A stretch of 64,000 nt of DNA from Vreelandella azerica. Its GTDB lineage: Bacteria; Pseudomonadota; Gammaproteobacteria; Pseudomonadales; Halomonadaceae. How positions within the stretch are numbered: position 1 is the stretch's first letter; the number at the start of each line of letters is the position of its first letter. A program made the position numbers and the translations under genes. The notes below the pieces were generated by a model. That model was not told the DNA's origin. It worked only from the letters and a program-made list of their open reading frames with translations, and searched no databases. The stretch covers positions 558,001 to 622,000 of the forward strand of contig NZ_JABFHI010000002.1 in assembly GCF_013112225.1 (NCBI RefSeq), written 5' to 3'. Shown here piece by piece: positions 1 to 11,551 of this stretch.

Positions 1-1344
<1,344 letters not shown>

Positions 1345-1364
1345 AATACCCGCTGAGAGAATGA

Positions 1365-2722
<1,358 letters not shown>

Positions 2723-2743
2723 CGGCAATTAACCCTCGGGTAG

Positions 2744-2783
2744 TGTAAGAGATCTCTTCAATTCTTGTAAGAGATCTCTTACA
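2744..2783 (+). promoter_or_regulatory. Tandem GacA-type upstream activating elements
   Basis: Positions 2766-2783 read TGTAAGAGATCTCTTACA, an 18-bp perfect palindrome that fits the Pseudomonas GacA box TGTAAG-N6-CTTACA exactly. A second copy at 2744-2761 (TGTAAGAGATCTCTTCAA) keeps the left half and core and degenerates at the end. The two centres are 22 bp apart, about two helical turns, so both would face the same side of the DNA. In Pseudomonas such boxes sit far upstream of rsmY/rsmZ. Here the palindrome centre is about 175 bp before the proposed RNA start. No protein gene on the + strand follows that they could serve. Confidence 0.82.
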
Positions 2784-2872
2784 AAAGGCGTAGAAATTAG
2801 CGCAAAAACAACTGTTTATCAGCCATAATGTAACAGTGTAGCTGGCAACTGATTGTTTTGGCATTGAATGTT

Positions 2873-2904
2873 ACACAAGGCGGGCCAAGCAGCCCGCCTT
2901 GTGT
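2873..2904 (+). terminator. Strong hairpin, probable eno terminator
   Basis: A perfect 13-bp inverted repeat (ACACAAGGCGGGC, loop CAAGCA, GCCCGCCTTGTGT) follows eno by 150 bases. The run after it is only ATTTTG, so termination may be imperfect. It separates the GacA-like boxes from the proposed small-RNA promoter; it could alternatively form the 5' part of a longer RNA. Confidence 0.6.
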
Positions 2905-2917
2905 ATTTTGGACGCCC

Positions 2918-2945
2918 TTGAGTCGCCAGATAAATCTGCCACAAT
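2918..2945 (+). promoter_or_regulatory. Candidate promoter of the RsmZ-like RNA
   Basis: TTGAGT (2918-2923) and CACAAT (2940-2945) are separated by 16 bp and match 4 of 6 bases at each sigma-70 hexamer. Transcription would start near 2951-2953, just before the first GGA motif. A weak core promoter is what one expects for an activator-dependent gene with the GacA boxes upstream. The assignment is inferred; an alternative CATAAT lies at 2824-2829. Confidence 0.45.
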
Positions 2946-2950
2946 GAATT

Positions 2951-3119
2951 TATGGACAAGGGGAGGCAAGGACGCTCTCGAGCAGGATGCAACGGGATAG
3001 TCAGGTACGCCGGGTGATATAGGGGGTGTTGGCCCCGGCAGGGAATGTACCTTTGGATGTTAGGCATAGGGAATGCCTGTGGACATGCTGGGAGCGGGCG
3101 GCCTACGGGCCGCTTTTTT
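2951..3119 (+). ncRNA. rsmZ: RsmZ/CsrB-type CsrA-sequestering small RNA
   Basis: The gap between eno and fdxA has no credible protein gene but ten GGA trinucleotides in 140 bases (at 2954, 2962, 2970, 2985, 2995, 3042, 3055, 3070, 3081, 3091). One is displayed ideally: GGCAT (3063-3067), loop AGGGA, ATGCC (3073-3077), the classic CsrA/RsmA recognition hairpin. The RNA would end at a GC hairpin with six T at 3114-3119, giving about 169 nt. Known rsmZ genes of Pseudomonas lie next to fdxA and are switched on by GacA; both features are seen here. The expected role is to bind and titrate CsrA (encoded at 12994), relieving translational repression. The 5' end is inferred. It could equally be named rsmY/csrB. 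Confidence 0.8.
3098..3119 (+). terminator. Rho-independent terminator of the RsmZ-like RNA
   Basis: GCGGCC (3098-3103), loop TACG, GGCCGC (3108-3113), then TTTTTT. The orientation is + strand, with no + strand protein gene between eno's own hairpin and this site, which supports an independent non-coding transcript. Confidence 0.88.
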
Positions 3120-3162
3120 GTGCGTGTAATAAACTTTTGAGTGACGTTTCTTTCAGTCGGCG

Positions 3163-3212
3163 ACACCCTGACTGCAATCCTGTTGCCTGCTGGTGTTGAG
3201 GCAAGGTGTCGC
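3163..3212. other. Nested inverted repeats between the small RNA and fdxA
   Basis: GCGACACC (3163-3170) pairs with GGTGTCGC (3205-3212), and inside it TTGCCT (3184-3189) pairs with AGGCAA (3199-3204). The structure lies 24 bases beyond the stop of fdxA (minus strand) and may serve as its transcript end, but there is no T-run on either strand. Function unknown. Confidence 0.4.
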
Positions 3213-3235
3213 ACCACTAATTTTGCTGAGCCAAG

Positions 3236-3559
3236 CTAGCGTTCGAGCTTTTCCAGTTTGCCGGTCTTGCCATCCCATTCTTCTGCATCAGGTAGCGGGT
3301 CTTTTTTCTCGGCAATATTGGGCCACACCTCCGCCAGCTCGGCATTGAGTTCGATAAACTGCTCCTGGCCGTCGGGTAATTCATCCTCGGAAAAAATTGC
3401 CTCCGCAGGACATTCCGGCTCGCACAGGGCGCAGTCGATGCACTCATCAGGGTGAATGACGAGAAAGTTGGGGCCTTCGTAAAAACAGTCGACCGGGCAG
3501 ACTTCCACGCAGTCGGTATATTTGCATTGAATGCAATTTTCGGTCACGACAAACGTCAT
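3236..3559 (-). CDS. fdxA: Seven-iron ferredoxin FdxA
   Basis: A 107-aa 3Fe-4S/4Fe-4S ferredoxin of the Azotobacter FdI type, a cytosolic electron carrier. The N-terminal half has [17 protein letters not shown] and [12 protein letters not shown], giving one 3Fe-4S and one 4Fe-4S cluster. The acidic C-terminal tail ([20 protein letters not shown]) is typical of the family. Start ATG at 3559 follows a GAGGGA site; a longer reading of 6 residues is not supported. It is convergent with the RsmZ-like RNA, and mutS lies upstream in the opposite reading order, as in Pseudomonas. Confidence 0.96.
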   Translation of the reverse strand: MTFVVTENCIQCKYTDCVEVCPVDCFYEGPNFLVIHPDECIDCALCEPECPAEAIFSEDELPDGQEQFIELNAELAEVWPNIAEKKDPLPDAEEWDGKTGKLEKLER

Positions 3560-3677
3560 CGTTAATTCCCTCTTCAAGTGCTGGTTATGTCGTCAGGTGG
3601 CATACCCAGACTGGTTTAATAACATTTGGATATAAAATTCAGTTTTCATATAAATAAAGTGTTGTATTTTAGAGGGT

Positions 3678-3704
3678 GACAGCTACTTGCGGCAAGTACC
3701 TGTC
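3678..3704 (-). terminator. Imperfect 12-bp inverted repeat after mutS
   Basis: GACAGCTACTTG (3678-3689), CGG, CAAGTACCTGTC (3693-3704) pair with one mismatch, 22 bases beyond the mutS stop. There is no real T-run, so it could be a weak terminator or a solitary REP-like unit. The flanking region 3560-3677, upstream of fdxA, is AT-rich and presumably carries the fdxA promoter. Confidence 0.45.
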
Positions 3705-3726
3705 CCCTTGATAGGTCATTATTCTA

Positions 3727-6293
3727 TTACACCCGCTCCCGCCACTGATACAGCAGTTCAAGTGCCTGACGGGGCGTGAGTTCATCAATGGCCAGGTTTT
3801 CCAGGGCTTCTACTACCGGGTGGGGAGCCTGGGCAAAAAGGTCATCCTGCAGCGGCGCTGTCTGTGTACCTGCTGGGTTGGGCAAGGTTTCACTGTCACG
3901 TTTTTCAAGGCTGTGCAGGGTTTCCCTGGCGCGCTGAATAACGCTAGTAGGTACGCCCGCCAGTTGGGCAACCTGTAGGCCGTAACTCTGGCTGGCGGGG
4001 CCAGGCTCAATGCGGTGCATGAAGATGATGCGGTCACCGTGCTCCGTTGCTGTCAGGTGGATATTGGCGACACTTTCGGCATGCTCTGGCAAGGCAGTCA
4101 TTTCAAAGTAATGGGTGGCAAACAGGGTCAAGGCGCGCAGCTTGGCGAGATGTTCGGCGCTGGCCCAGGCCAGTGAAAGGCCATCGAAAGTGCTGGTGCC
4201 CCGGCCAATTTCATCCATTAATACCAGGCTTTGCGAAGTGGCGTTATGCAGGATGTTGGCGGTTTCCGTCATTTCCACCATAAAGGTTGAACGCCCACCC
4301 GCCAGATCATCGGAGGAGCCAATCCGCGTGAAGATACGGTCAACCGGGCCGATTTCTGCTGCATCAGCAGGTACAAAGCTGCCACAGTGGGCCAGCAGGG
4401 TGATCAGTGCTGCCTGGCGCATGTAGGTGGATTTACCGCCCATATTGGGGCCGGTAATGATCAGCATCGCCTGTTCCGGGTTGAGGCTGACATCGTTGGG
4501 CACAAAGGGCGTCTCACTGACCTGCTCAACCACCGGATGGCGCCCGGCGCGGATAGTGATGCCGGTGTCTTCCTTCAGCACTGGGCGTACCCAGTCCAGC
4601 GCATCGGCGCGCTCGGCAAAGGCGCACAGAACATCCAGTTCCGCCAGCGCACGAGAGCTTGCCTGTAGGGCATGCAGATGGGTGTTGAGTTCATCCAGCA
4701 GGCGCTCATACAGCCATTTTTCACGGCTCAAGGCGCGGGATTTGGCGGATAGCGCCTTGTCTTCAAACTCCTTGAGTTCAGGAATGATAAAGCGTTCGGC
4801 ATTTTTAAGTGTCTGGCGGCGAATATACTCGGCCGGTGCCTGCTGGGCTTGGGCGCGGGGAGTTCGATAAAGTAGCCGTGTACCCGGTTGTAGCCAACCT
4901 TGAGGTGGCTAAGCCCGGTGCGCTCGCGCTCGCGTGTTTCCAGGGCGACCAGGTAGTCGCCGGCGTTTTCGGCCAGCCCGCGCTGCTCATCCAGTTCGTC
5001 ATCAAAGCCTTTGGCAATCACGCCACCCTCGCGGATCACCACGGGTGGATTTTCAACAATAGCCCGCTGCAGGGTGTCGCTCAGCGCCGGATAAGGCTGA
5101 ATATGGGGGCGCAGATGGTCAATGACGCTACCGTTGTCCACCTGGCTTAACAGCGTCTGCAGCTGTGGAAGGGTGGCCAGTGCATCGCGCAGCCTGGCTA
5201 GGTCTCTCGGGCGGGCGCTGTAGAGCGCCACCCGGGAAAGAATGCGTTCCACATCGCCGACGGCGTTCAGCGTTTCACGCAAGGCTTCATAGGTGACATC
5301 AAGCTGCAGCAGGGCAACCCCGGCCTGGCGGTCATGGATGATGTCACGCTGGCGCAGGGGACGATTAAGCCAGCGTTTGAGCAGGCGTGAACCCATGGCG
5401 GTGGCGCAGGTGTCGAGCACGCTGGCCAGGGTGTTGTCGCTGCCGCCGCCTAGATTGGTGTCGATCTCCAGATTGCGCCGGCTGGCGGCATCAATCACTA
5501 CCGCATCGTCACGGTTTTCAACGCTGATCGAGGTGACGTGCGGCAGGCGAGAGCGCTGGGTGTCGCGGGCATAATCAACCAGGACGCCAGCGGCAATCAG
5601 GGCGGTGGTCAGGTGGGCACAGCCAAAGCCGCGCAGATCCTGTACCTCAAACTGATCGCACAGGCTTCGGGTGGCACTCTCCAGATCATACAGCCACTCA
5701 CCCTGGCGGCGCAGGCCGCGCTGGGCGGAAAGCGGCTCGGGCAGTGTGAGGTTTTCCGGCACCAGCAGTTCAGCCGGAGAGAGCCGCGTCAGCTCGGCTA
5801 GCATTTCTTCGTCGCTTTCAAGCTCTAAAAGGCTGAAACGGCCGCTGGACAGCTCCAGCCAGGCAATCCCCCATTTGGCCTGGTGAGGCGCAATGGCGGC
5901 CAGCACGTTATCGCGGCGGGCATCCAGTAAGGCTTCATCGTGCAGGGTGCCAGGCGTGACAATACGTACTACCTTGCGCTCTACTGGGCCCTTGCTGGTG
6001 GCCGGGTCGCCAATCTGTTCGCAGATGGCGACGGATTCCCCCGCGCTGACCAGACGAGCCAGGTAGCCTTCCGCACTGTGAAAGGGAACGCCTGCCATGG
6101 GGATGGGTTGCCCGCCGGACTGGCCGCGCTGGGTAAGGGTGATGTCGAGAAGAGCCGCAGCGCGTTTGGCGTCATCAAAAAACAGCTCATAGAAATCCCC
6201 CATGCGGTAAAACAGCAGGACCTCGGGGTGTTCGCGTTTAATATTCAGGTATTGAGCAATCATCGGCGTGTTTGCCGGGCTGGTATTGGCCAT
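3727..6293 (-). CDS. mutS: DNA mismatch repair protein MutS (frame broken at 4857-4860)
   Basis: Recognises mismatches and small loops and, with MutL, starts mismatch repair. The mismatch-binding N-terminus is visible ([24 protein letters not shown] with the Phe-x-Glu wedge). The core, clamp and C-terminal ATPase follow, with Walker [28 protein letters not shown] and FATHYFE. Repaired length is 855 aa, as in E. coli. The start is ATG 6293, with AGGA five bases before it; a TTG 27 bases upstream has no ribosome site. The break lies after GYFIELP: a run of G at 4857-4860 (C on the coding strand) has four bases where five restore [12 protein letters not shown] and the rest of the clamp. If the break were real the strain would be a mutator; a sequencing error is more likely. 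Confidence 0.94.
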
Positions 6294-6458
6294 GAGCGTC
6301 CTGAAATAAGCAGGGCGCAAGCTGTATAATGGCTTGCGCGTGGTTCCGTGAATTAGGTTCTACGCTTGAATGGGCAGCGCTTGGGCAGGCAACCATTCTT
6401 TAGCCACGCAAAAGCCGCTATTCTACGCTGAAGTCATCACCGACATGAAGGAGTGAGC

Positions 6459-6971
6459 ATGGAGCCAAGCGTTGAAAGCCTGAAAAATCTCGATCTGACC
6501 CTGTTGGCGCAGCGGTTGGGTAAACTCTGCCAGCAGCATCAGCTTGAGATTGCCACGGCAGAATCCTGTACCGGTGGCGGTATTGCCAGTGCCATTACTG
6601 CAGTGCCGGGCAGTTCCGCCTATTTTGCCACTGGCTATGTGACCTATTCCAATGCGGCGAAAACCCGTCTTTTGGGGGTAGAGAGCTCGGTACTTGCCAA
6701 TGAAGGCGCGGTCAGCGAGGCCGTGGTCAGGTCCATGGTGGCCGGGGCCTGTAAGGAAAGCGGTGCTGACCTTGCCGTGGCCGTGAGCGGCGTGGCAGGC
6801 CCGGACGGCGGTAGCCCGGAAAAGCCCGTGGGCACCGTTTGGCTGGCATGGGGTAACCAGCAGGCCCAGCAGGCAGAATGTCTGCATTTCCCCGGCGACC
6901 GCCACGCGGTACGTGAACAGACGGTTCGCCAAGCCATGGCCACCTTGATCATGTCGATCAGTGAGCGGTGA
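6459..6971 (+). CDS. pncC: Nicotinamide-nucleotide amidohydrolase PncC (CinA C-terminal domain)
   Basis: A 170-aa stand-alone CinA C-terminal domain that deamidates NMN to nicotinic acid mononucleotide in the pyridine nucleotide cycle. Signatures: TAESCTGGGIAS, the GYVTYSNAAKTRLLGV segment, AVSGVAGPDGGSPEKPVGTVW and REQTVRQAM. AAGGAG at 6448-6453 is correctly spaced for ATG 6459; a GTG six bases earlier overlaps the ribosome site. It lies upstream of recA in the same direction, the classic cinA-recA neighbourhood, but recA has its own promoter. Confidence 0.93.
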   Translation: MEPSVESLKNLDLTLLAQRLGKLCQQHQLEIATAESCTGGGIASAITAVPGSSAYFATGYVTYSNAAKTRLLGVESSVLANEGAVSEAVVRSMVAGACKESGADLAVAVSGVAGPDGGSPEKPVGTVWLAWGNQQAQQAECLHFPGDRHAVREQTVRQAMATLIMSISER

Positions 6972-6997
6972 GCAGTGAATAATACGCGCCAGAGCAT

Positions 6998-7042
6998 TTG
7001 TTTATGGTGTAAACTTTGGCATACTACTGGCTAGTTATACAG
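6998..7042 (+). promoter_or_regulatory. recA promoter with LexA (SOS) box
   Basis: TTGTTT (6998-7003), a 16-bp spacer and CATACT (7020-7025) form a sigma-70 promoter. Directly after it, CTGGCTAGTTATACAG (7027-7042) matches the LexA operator CTG-N10-CAG. LexA bound here would block the start of transcription, giving SOS induction of recA. Confidence 0.85.
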
Positions 7043-7064
7043 CATCTTTATGAGGAGTTTTTAA

Positions 7065-8180
7065 ATGGCTCAGGACGAAAACCGCACCAAGGCGCTTAAC
7101 GCAGCGCTCAGCCAGATTGACCGCCAATTCGGTAAAGGCACTGTTATGCGTCTGGGTGATACGCCCCGCGTGGTGATGCCGTCCGTGTCCACAGGCTCCT
7201 TGGGGCTGGATATCGCACTGGGCATCGGCGGTCTGCCGTTTGGCCGTGTCTGCGAAATATTCGGCCCGGAATCATCCGGTAAAACCACGCTGACGCTGTC
7301 GGTTATTGCCCAGGCGCAAAAGCAGGGCAAGGTATGCGCCTTTGTGGATGCCGAGCACGCTCTAGACCCTAGCTATGCAGAAAAACTGGGCGTCAATCTT
7401 GATGATCTTCTGGTGTCTCAGCCGGATACCGGTGAACAGGCGCTGGAAATTACCGATATGCTGGTTCGTTCCGGCGGCGTCGATGTGATTGTCATCGACT
7501 CGGTAGCGGCTCTGACACCACGGGCTGAAATTGAAGGCGAGATGGGGGATTCCCACGTCGGTTTGCAGGCCCGTTTGATGTCCCAGGCGCTGCGCAAGAT
7601 TACCGGCAACATCAAGAACGCCAATTGCCTGGTGGTGTTTATTAACCAGATTCGTATGAAAATCGGCGTCATGTTTGGTTCACCCGAAACAACTACCGGC
7701 GGTAATGCGCTGAAGTTCTATGCCAGCGTCCGTCTGGATATTCGGCGTACCGGCTCGGTCAAGTCAGGCGATGAAGTGACCGGTAATGAAACTCGCGTCA
7801 AAGTGGTGAAGAACAAGGTGGCGCCGCCGTTCAAGCAGGCTGAGTTCCAGATTCTCTATGGCAAGGGTATTTATCATGCTGGTGAGGTGATTGATCTGGG
7901 CGTGCAGTGCAACCTGGTCGATAAAGCCGGTGCCTGGTACAGCTACAAAGGCAAGAAAATTGGCCAGGGCAAGGCTAATTCCGCCCAGTATCTGGAAGAC
8001 CACCCGGATATCATGGAAGAAATTGAAAGCCAGATCCGTGGCCAGTTGCTGGCACCGCCTGAGCCTAAGGACAAGGAAGAAAAGCCCGAGAAAGAAAAAG
8101 TCAGCAGTAAAAAAGGTGCAAAGGCAGCGGCTGCCACTGATGACACGGCTTTTGAGCCCGATAGCGGCGATTTGCTGTAA
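7065..8180 (+). CDS. recA: Recombinase A
   Basis: Strand-exchange ATPase for homologous recombination and co-protease that triggers LexA cleavage. The protein is 371 aa. Walker A GPESSGKT is at residues 67-74, followed by the [20 protein letters not shown] region, the loop L1/L2 segments ([33 protein letters not shown]) and the [12 protein letters not shown] domain. The C-terminus is long, Lys/Glu-rich and acidic at the end. A GAGGAG ribosome site precedes ATG 7065. recX follows after 3 bases. Confidence 0.98.
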   Translation: MAQDENRTKALNAALSQIDRQFGKGTVMRLGDTPRVVMPSVSTGSLGLDIALGIGGLPFGRVCEIFGPESSGKTTLTLSVIAQAQKQGKVCAFVDAEHALDPSYAEKLGVNLDDLLVSQPDTGEQALEITDMLVRSGGVDVIVIDSVAALTPRAEIEGEMGDSHVGLQARLMSQALRKITGNIKNANCLVVFINQIRMKIGVMFGSPETTTGGNALKFYASVRLDIRRTGSVKSGDEVTGNETRVKVVKNKVAPPFKQAEFQILYGKGIYHAGEVIDLGVQCNLVDKAGAWYSYKGKKIGQGKANSAQYLEDHPDIMEEIESQIRGQLLAPPEPKDKEEKPEKEKVSSKKGAKAAAATDDTAFEPDSGDLL

Positions 8181-8183
8181 TTT

Positions 8184-8645
8184 ATGGCATGGGGCAAAGA
8201 ACCGCCTTCACCGCGTGAAATGGCCATCGCTCTGTTGGCTCGGCGCGAGTACTCGCGCGCCGAGCTGGCAACACGTCTGCAGGCCAAGCAGGTGCCTGCA
8301 GACGAAATCGACGTTTGCCTGGACGAGCTGGCCGAAAAAGGCTGGCAGTCAGACGCGCGTTTTGCGGCCAGCTTCATACGCACACGCGTACTGCGCGGCC
8401 AAGGCTGGCGGCGCATTGAAAATGATCTTCGCCAGCGCGGGGTTGATGGCGAGATTATCCGTGCAGCGTTGGATGATGTGGTTGAGCAGGAAGCCATTGA
8501 CTGGTTTGAGCTGGCCCGTGACGTGCTGGTAAGGCGTTTTGACTCGCCCGGTCAAACGCCCAAGGAGCGTGCCAAGCGCGAGCGTTTTCTGTTGGGGCGT
8601 GGCTTTGACTTTGAACAGATCCGCTATGCGCTATCCTGCCTGTGA
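8184..8645 (+). CDS. recX: Regulatory protein RecX
   Basis: Inhibits RecA filament extension and recombinase activity. 153 aa made of tandem three-helix repeats; REMAIALLARREYSRAELATRL and CLDELAEKGWQSDARFAASFIRTR are typical. ATG 8184 starts 3 bases after the recA stop with no separate ribosome site, so translation is probably coupled to recA and the gene shares its SOS promoter. Confidence 0.92.
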   Translation: MAWGKEPPSPREMAIALLARREYSRAELATRLQAKQVPADEIDVCLDELAEKGWQSDARFAASFIRTRVLRGQGWRRIENDLRQRGVDGEIIRAALDDVVEQEAIDWFELARDVLVRRFDSPGQTPKERAKRERFLLGRGFDFEQIRYALSCL

Positions 8646-8690
8646 TACGTTTGTAATATCTTCCGCTTATCTTTTTGAAAACTCCTTCGC

Positions 8691-8713
8691 AAACCCTGTT
8701 TAAGGGGTTTTTC
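8691..8713 (+). terminator. Terminator after recAX
   Basis: AAACCC (8691-8696), loop, GGGTTT (8705-8710) followed by TTC forms a short Rho-independent terminator 45 bases after the recX stop. Confidence 0.6.
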
Positions 8714-8758
8714 AATGCCTTCCTACTCGCTGCTGCTTTAGTCATTTGACAACTACGC

Positions 8759-8764
8759 TATAAT
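8759..8764 (+). promoter_or_regulatory. Candidate -10 element of alaS
   Basis: A perfect TATAAT lies 75 bp before alaS. No good -35 is correctly spaced: TTGACA at 8746 is only 7 bp away. The 8765-8838 leader may be folded, but I recognise no regulatory RNA in it. Confidence 0.45.
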
Positions 8765-8838
8765 GACGTTTTTGCGACCCCGTTGGGTAGCGGTTAAAGC
8801 GCCCTGGGGCATCACGCCATCTCGTTAACGGATACCCT

Positions 8839-11448
8839 ATGAAAAGCGCAGCAATCAGACAGGCCTTTCTTGATTATTTTGAACACCACGGACACACCCC
8901 AGTAGCCTCCAGTTCACTGGTGCCGGACAACGACCCGACCTTGCTGTTTACTAACGCTGGCATGGTGCCGTTCAAGGATGTCTTCCTGGGGCGTGACCCG
9001 CGCCCCTATGTGCGCGCCGTCTCGGCGCAGCGCTGTGTGCGGGCTGGCGGTAAGCATAACGATCTGGATAACGTCGGCTATACTGCGCGCCATCATACGT
9101 TTTTCGAGATGCTCGGTAACTTCAGCTTTGGCGACTACTTCAAGCGTGACGCCATCAGCTTTGCCTGGAACTTTCTGACCCAGACATTAGGGCTGCCGAA
9201 GGAAAAGCTCTGGGTAACCGTCCATATCAGTGATGACGAAGCAGAAAAAATCTGGAAGGACGAGATAGGCATTGATCCTGAACGCTTTTCCAAGCTGGAT
9301 GAAGATAACTTCTGGCAAATGGGCGATACCGGCCCTTGCGGGCCAAGCTCAGAGATTTTCTATGATCATGGGCCTGAGGTCTGGGGTGGCCCACCGGGAA
9401 GCCCGGAAGAAGACGGCGATCGCTATATCGAGATCTGGAATCTGGTATTCATGCAGTTCGACCGCGATGCGGGAGGCAATATGAACCCGCTTCCCAAGCC
9501 GTCGATAGACACCGGAATGGGGCTCGAGCGTGTGGCGGCGGTATTGCAAGGCGTTCACTCCAACTACGAGATTGATCTCTTCCAGAACCTGCTCAAGGCA
9601 GCGGCACAGGCAACGGGTCATGCGGATATCTCGACACCATCGCTGCGCGTGATTGCCGATCACATTCGCTCCTGTGCGTTTCTGATTACCGATGGCGTCT
9701 TGCCTTCTAACGAAGGTCGGGGCTATGTGTTGCGGCGGATTATTCGTCGCGCGGTGCGTCATGGCCACAAGCTGGGGGCAAACGAGCCGTTTTTCCATAC
9801 TCTGGTGGAAGCTCTGGACGCAGAAATGGGCGATGCCTACCCAGAGCTGCGCGAGGCCAAGGCGCAGATTGCGCGTATTCTGCTCAAGGAAGAGGAGCAG
9901 TTTGCACGCACGCTGGATCATGGCATGGGGCTATTGGAAACCGCTCTTGATGAGCTTGATGGCAAGGTGCTGCCCGGCGCGACCGTATTCAAACTGTATG
10001 ACACCTATGGTTTCCCCTACGACCTGACCGCTGATGTCTGCCGTGAGCGGGATGTCACCCTGGATGAAGATGGTTTCCAACGCGAGCTCAACGCCCAGCG
10101 TGAGCGCGCCCGTGCCGCCAGCCAGTTTGGTGCCGATTATAGCGCCACGCTGGAGCTGGAGGGTGAAACCACCTTCAGTGGCTATGATCAGCTGGAAGAC
10201 GACACCCAGGTGACGGCGCTTGTTGACCATCAGGGTAACGAGCTGGCGGCTCTTGAAGCAGGGCAAAAAGGGATTGTCGTGCTTGAGCGCACACCTTTCT
10301 ATGGCGAGTCGGGCGGTCAGGTGGGCGATACCGGCTATCTGCACTTTGCCGATGGGCGTTTTCAGGTGACGGATACCCAGAAGCAGAGCGGCCATCACCT
10401 GCATCACGGCGTCATGCTGGAAGGCACGCTTAATGTAGGCAGTCGGGTTCATCCTCAGGTGGATGCTTCGCTGCGGGCTGCGACGGTGCGTAATCACTCG
10501 GCCACTCACCTGTTGCACAAGGCATTGCGCATGGTGCTGGGTGACCACGTTCAGCAGAAAGGCTCGCTGGTGACCGCCGAGCGCCTACGCTTTGACTTCA
10601 GCCACTTTGAGCCAATGACGACGGAGCAGCTCAAGGAAGTCGAGCGGCTGGTGAATGAGCAGATATTGGCCAACGCACCGACCAAAACCGAACAGATGAC
10701 CTTGGACGAAGCCAAGGCCAAAGGCGCCGCCGCGCTGTTTGAAGCCAAATATGCGGATAACGTACGCGTGCTCACCATTGGCGCCGATGATTTCTCAATT
10801 GAACTGTGTGGCGGCACCCATGTGGCGCGCAGCGGCGATATTGGTTGTTGCCATGTGGTATCAGAAGCCGGTATTGCCTCGGGTGTGCGGCGTATCGAAG
10901 CGATCACCGGCGAAAATGCACTGGAATATTTCTATCAGCAGGAGGCGCGCGTTCAGCATGTAGGGGAGCGTCTCAAGGTCAAACCGGAGCAGGTGGAAGC
11001 GCGGGTTGACGCCCTGCTTGAGCGCAACCGTCAGCTGGAAAAACAGCTTGAGCAGCTAAACGCCAAACTGGCCAGTGCGGCAGGCAGCGATATGCTGGCA
11101 CAGGCGCAGGATATCAAGGGCGTTAAATTGATAGCGACCCAGCTGGAAAACGTGGCTGGCAAGGAATTGCGCAACGTGATGGATCAGCTTAAAAACAAGC
11201 TGGGTTCAGGCGTTATCGTACTCGGTGTGGCTGACAGGCAGGCCTCAAAAGTCAGCCTGATTGTCGGCGTAACCCAGGATCTGACGGGCAATATCAAGGC
11301 GGGTGATCTGGTCAATCACGTTGCCTCCCAGGTAGGGGGTAAAGGCGGCGGTCGTGCTGATATGGCGCAGGCGGGTGGTAGCCAGCCGGATGCCTTGCCT
11401 GAGGCCTTGAAGAGTGTTTCCAGTTGGCTTGCAAATAAGCTGGATTAA
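8839..11448 (+). CDS. alaS: Alanyl-tRNA synthetase
   Basis: Charges tRNA-Ala; cytosolic. 869 aa, unbroken. The class II catalytic core begins at the N-terminus ([73 protein letters not shown]). The editing domain has [11 protein letters not shown] and [13 protein letters not shown], the zinc ligands that clear mischarged Ser/Gly. A coiled linker ([17 protein letters not shown]) and the C-Ala domain ending [15 protein letters not shown] follow. It is followed by its own terminator and then lysC, the order seen in Pseudomonas and Halomonas. Confidence 0.98.
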   Translation: MKSAAIRQAFLDYFEHHGHTPVASSSLVPDNDPTLLFTNAGMVPFKDVFLGRDPRPYVRAVSAQRCVRAGGKHNDLDNVGYTARHHTFFEMLGNFSFGDYFKRDAISFAWNFLTQTLGLPKEKLWVTVHISDDEAEKIWKDEIGIDPERFSKLDEDNFWQMGDTGPCGPSSEIFYDHGPEVWGGPPGSPEEDGDRYIEIWNLVFMQFDRDAGGNMNPLPKPSIDTGMGLERVAAVLQGVHSNYEIDLFQNLLKAAAQATGHADISTPSLRVIADHIRSCAFLITDGVLPSNEGRGYVLRRIIRRAVRHGHKLGANEPFFHTLVEALDAEMGDAYPELREAKAQIARILLKEEEQFARTLDHGMGLLETALDELDGKVLPGATVFKLYDTYGFPYDLTADVCRERDVTLDEDGFQRELNAQRERARAASQFGADYSATLELEGETTFSGYDQLEDDTQVTALVDHQGNELAALEAGQKGIVVLERTPFYGESGGQVGDTGYLHFADGRFQVTDTQKQSGHHLHHGVMLEGTLNVGSRVHPQVDASLRAATVRNHSATHLLHKALRMVLGDHVQQKGSLVTAERLRFDFSHFEPMTTEQLKEVERLVNEQILANAPTKTEQMTLDEAKAKGAAALFEAKYADNVRVLTIGADDFSIELCGGTHVARSGDIGCCHVVSEAGIASGVRRIEAITGENALEYFYQQEARVQHVGERLKVKPEQVEARVDALLERNRQLEKQLEQLNAKLASAAGSDMLAQAQDIKGVKLIATQLENVAGKELRNVMDQLKNKLGSGVIVLGVADRQASKVSLIVGVTQDLTGNIKAGDLVNHVASQVGGKGGGRADMAQAGGSQPDALPEALKSVSSWLANKLD

Positions 11449-11453
11449 TAAGA

Positions 11454-11482
11454 GGCCGGTGACATTCATGTTACCGGCCTTT
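11454..11482 (+). terminator. alaS terminator
   Basis: GGCCGGTGAC (11454-11463), loop ATTCAT, GTTACCGGCC (11470-11479), then TTTATAG. A ten-bp stem with one G-T wobble, six bases beyond the alaS stop. Confidence 0.8.
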
Positions 11483-11551
11483 ATAGTTATGGCTATAAAA
11501 GCTTTTTAACACTTCATATTTCATTTCCGAACGCAACAGGAAAACTCCTAT

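Noticed and set aside
2801-2870. Alternative earlier promoter for the RsmZ-like RNA (CATAAT at 2824)
   Set aside because: No spaced -35, and the transcript would have to read through the strong hairpin at 2873-2904; kept only as an alternative.
11482-11551. Lysine riboswitch before lysC
   Set aside because: The leader between the alaS terminator and lysC is only about 70 bases, too short for the known lysine aptamer.
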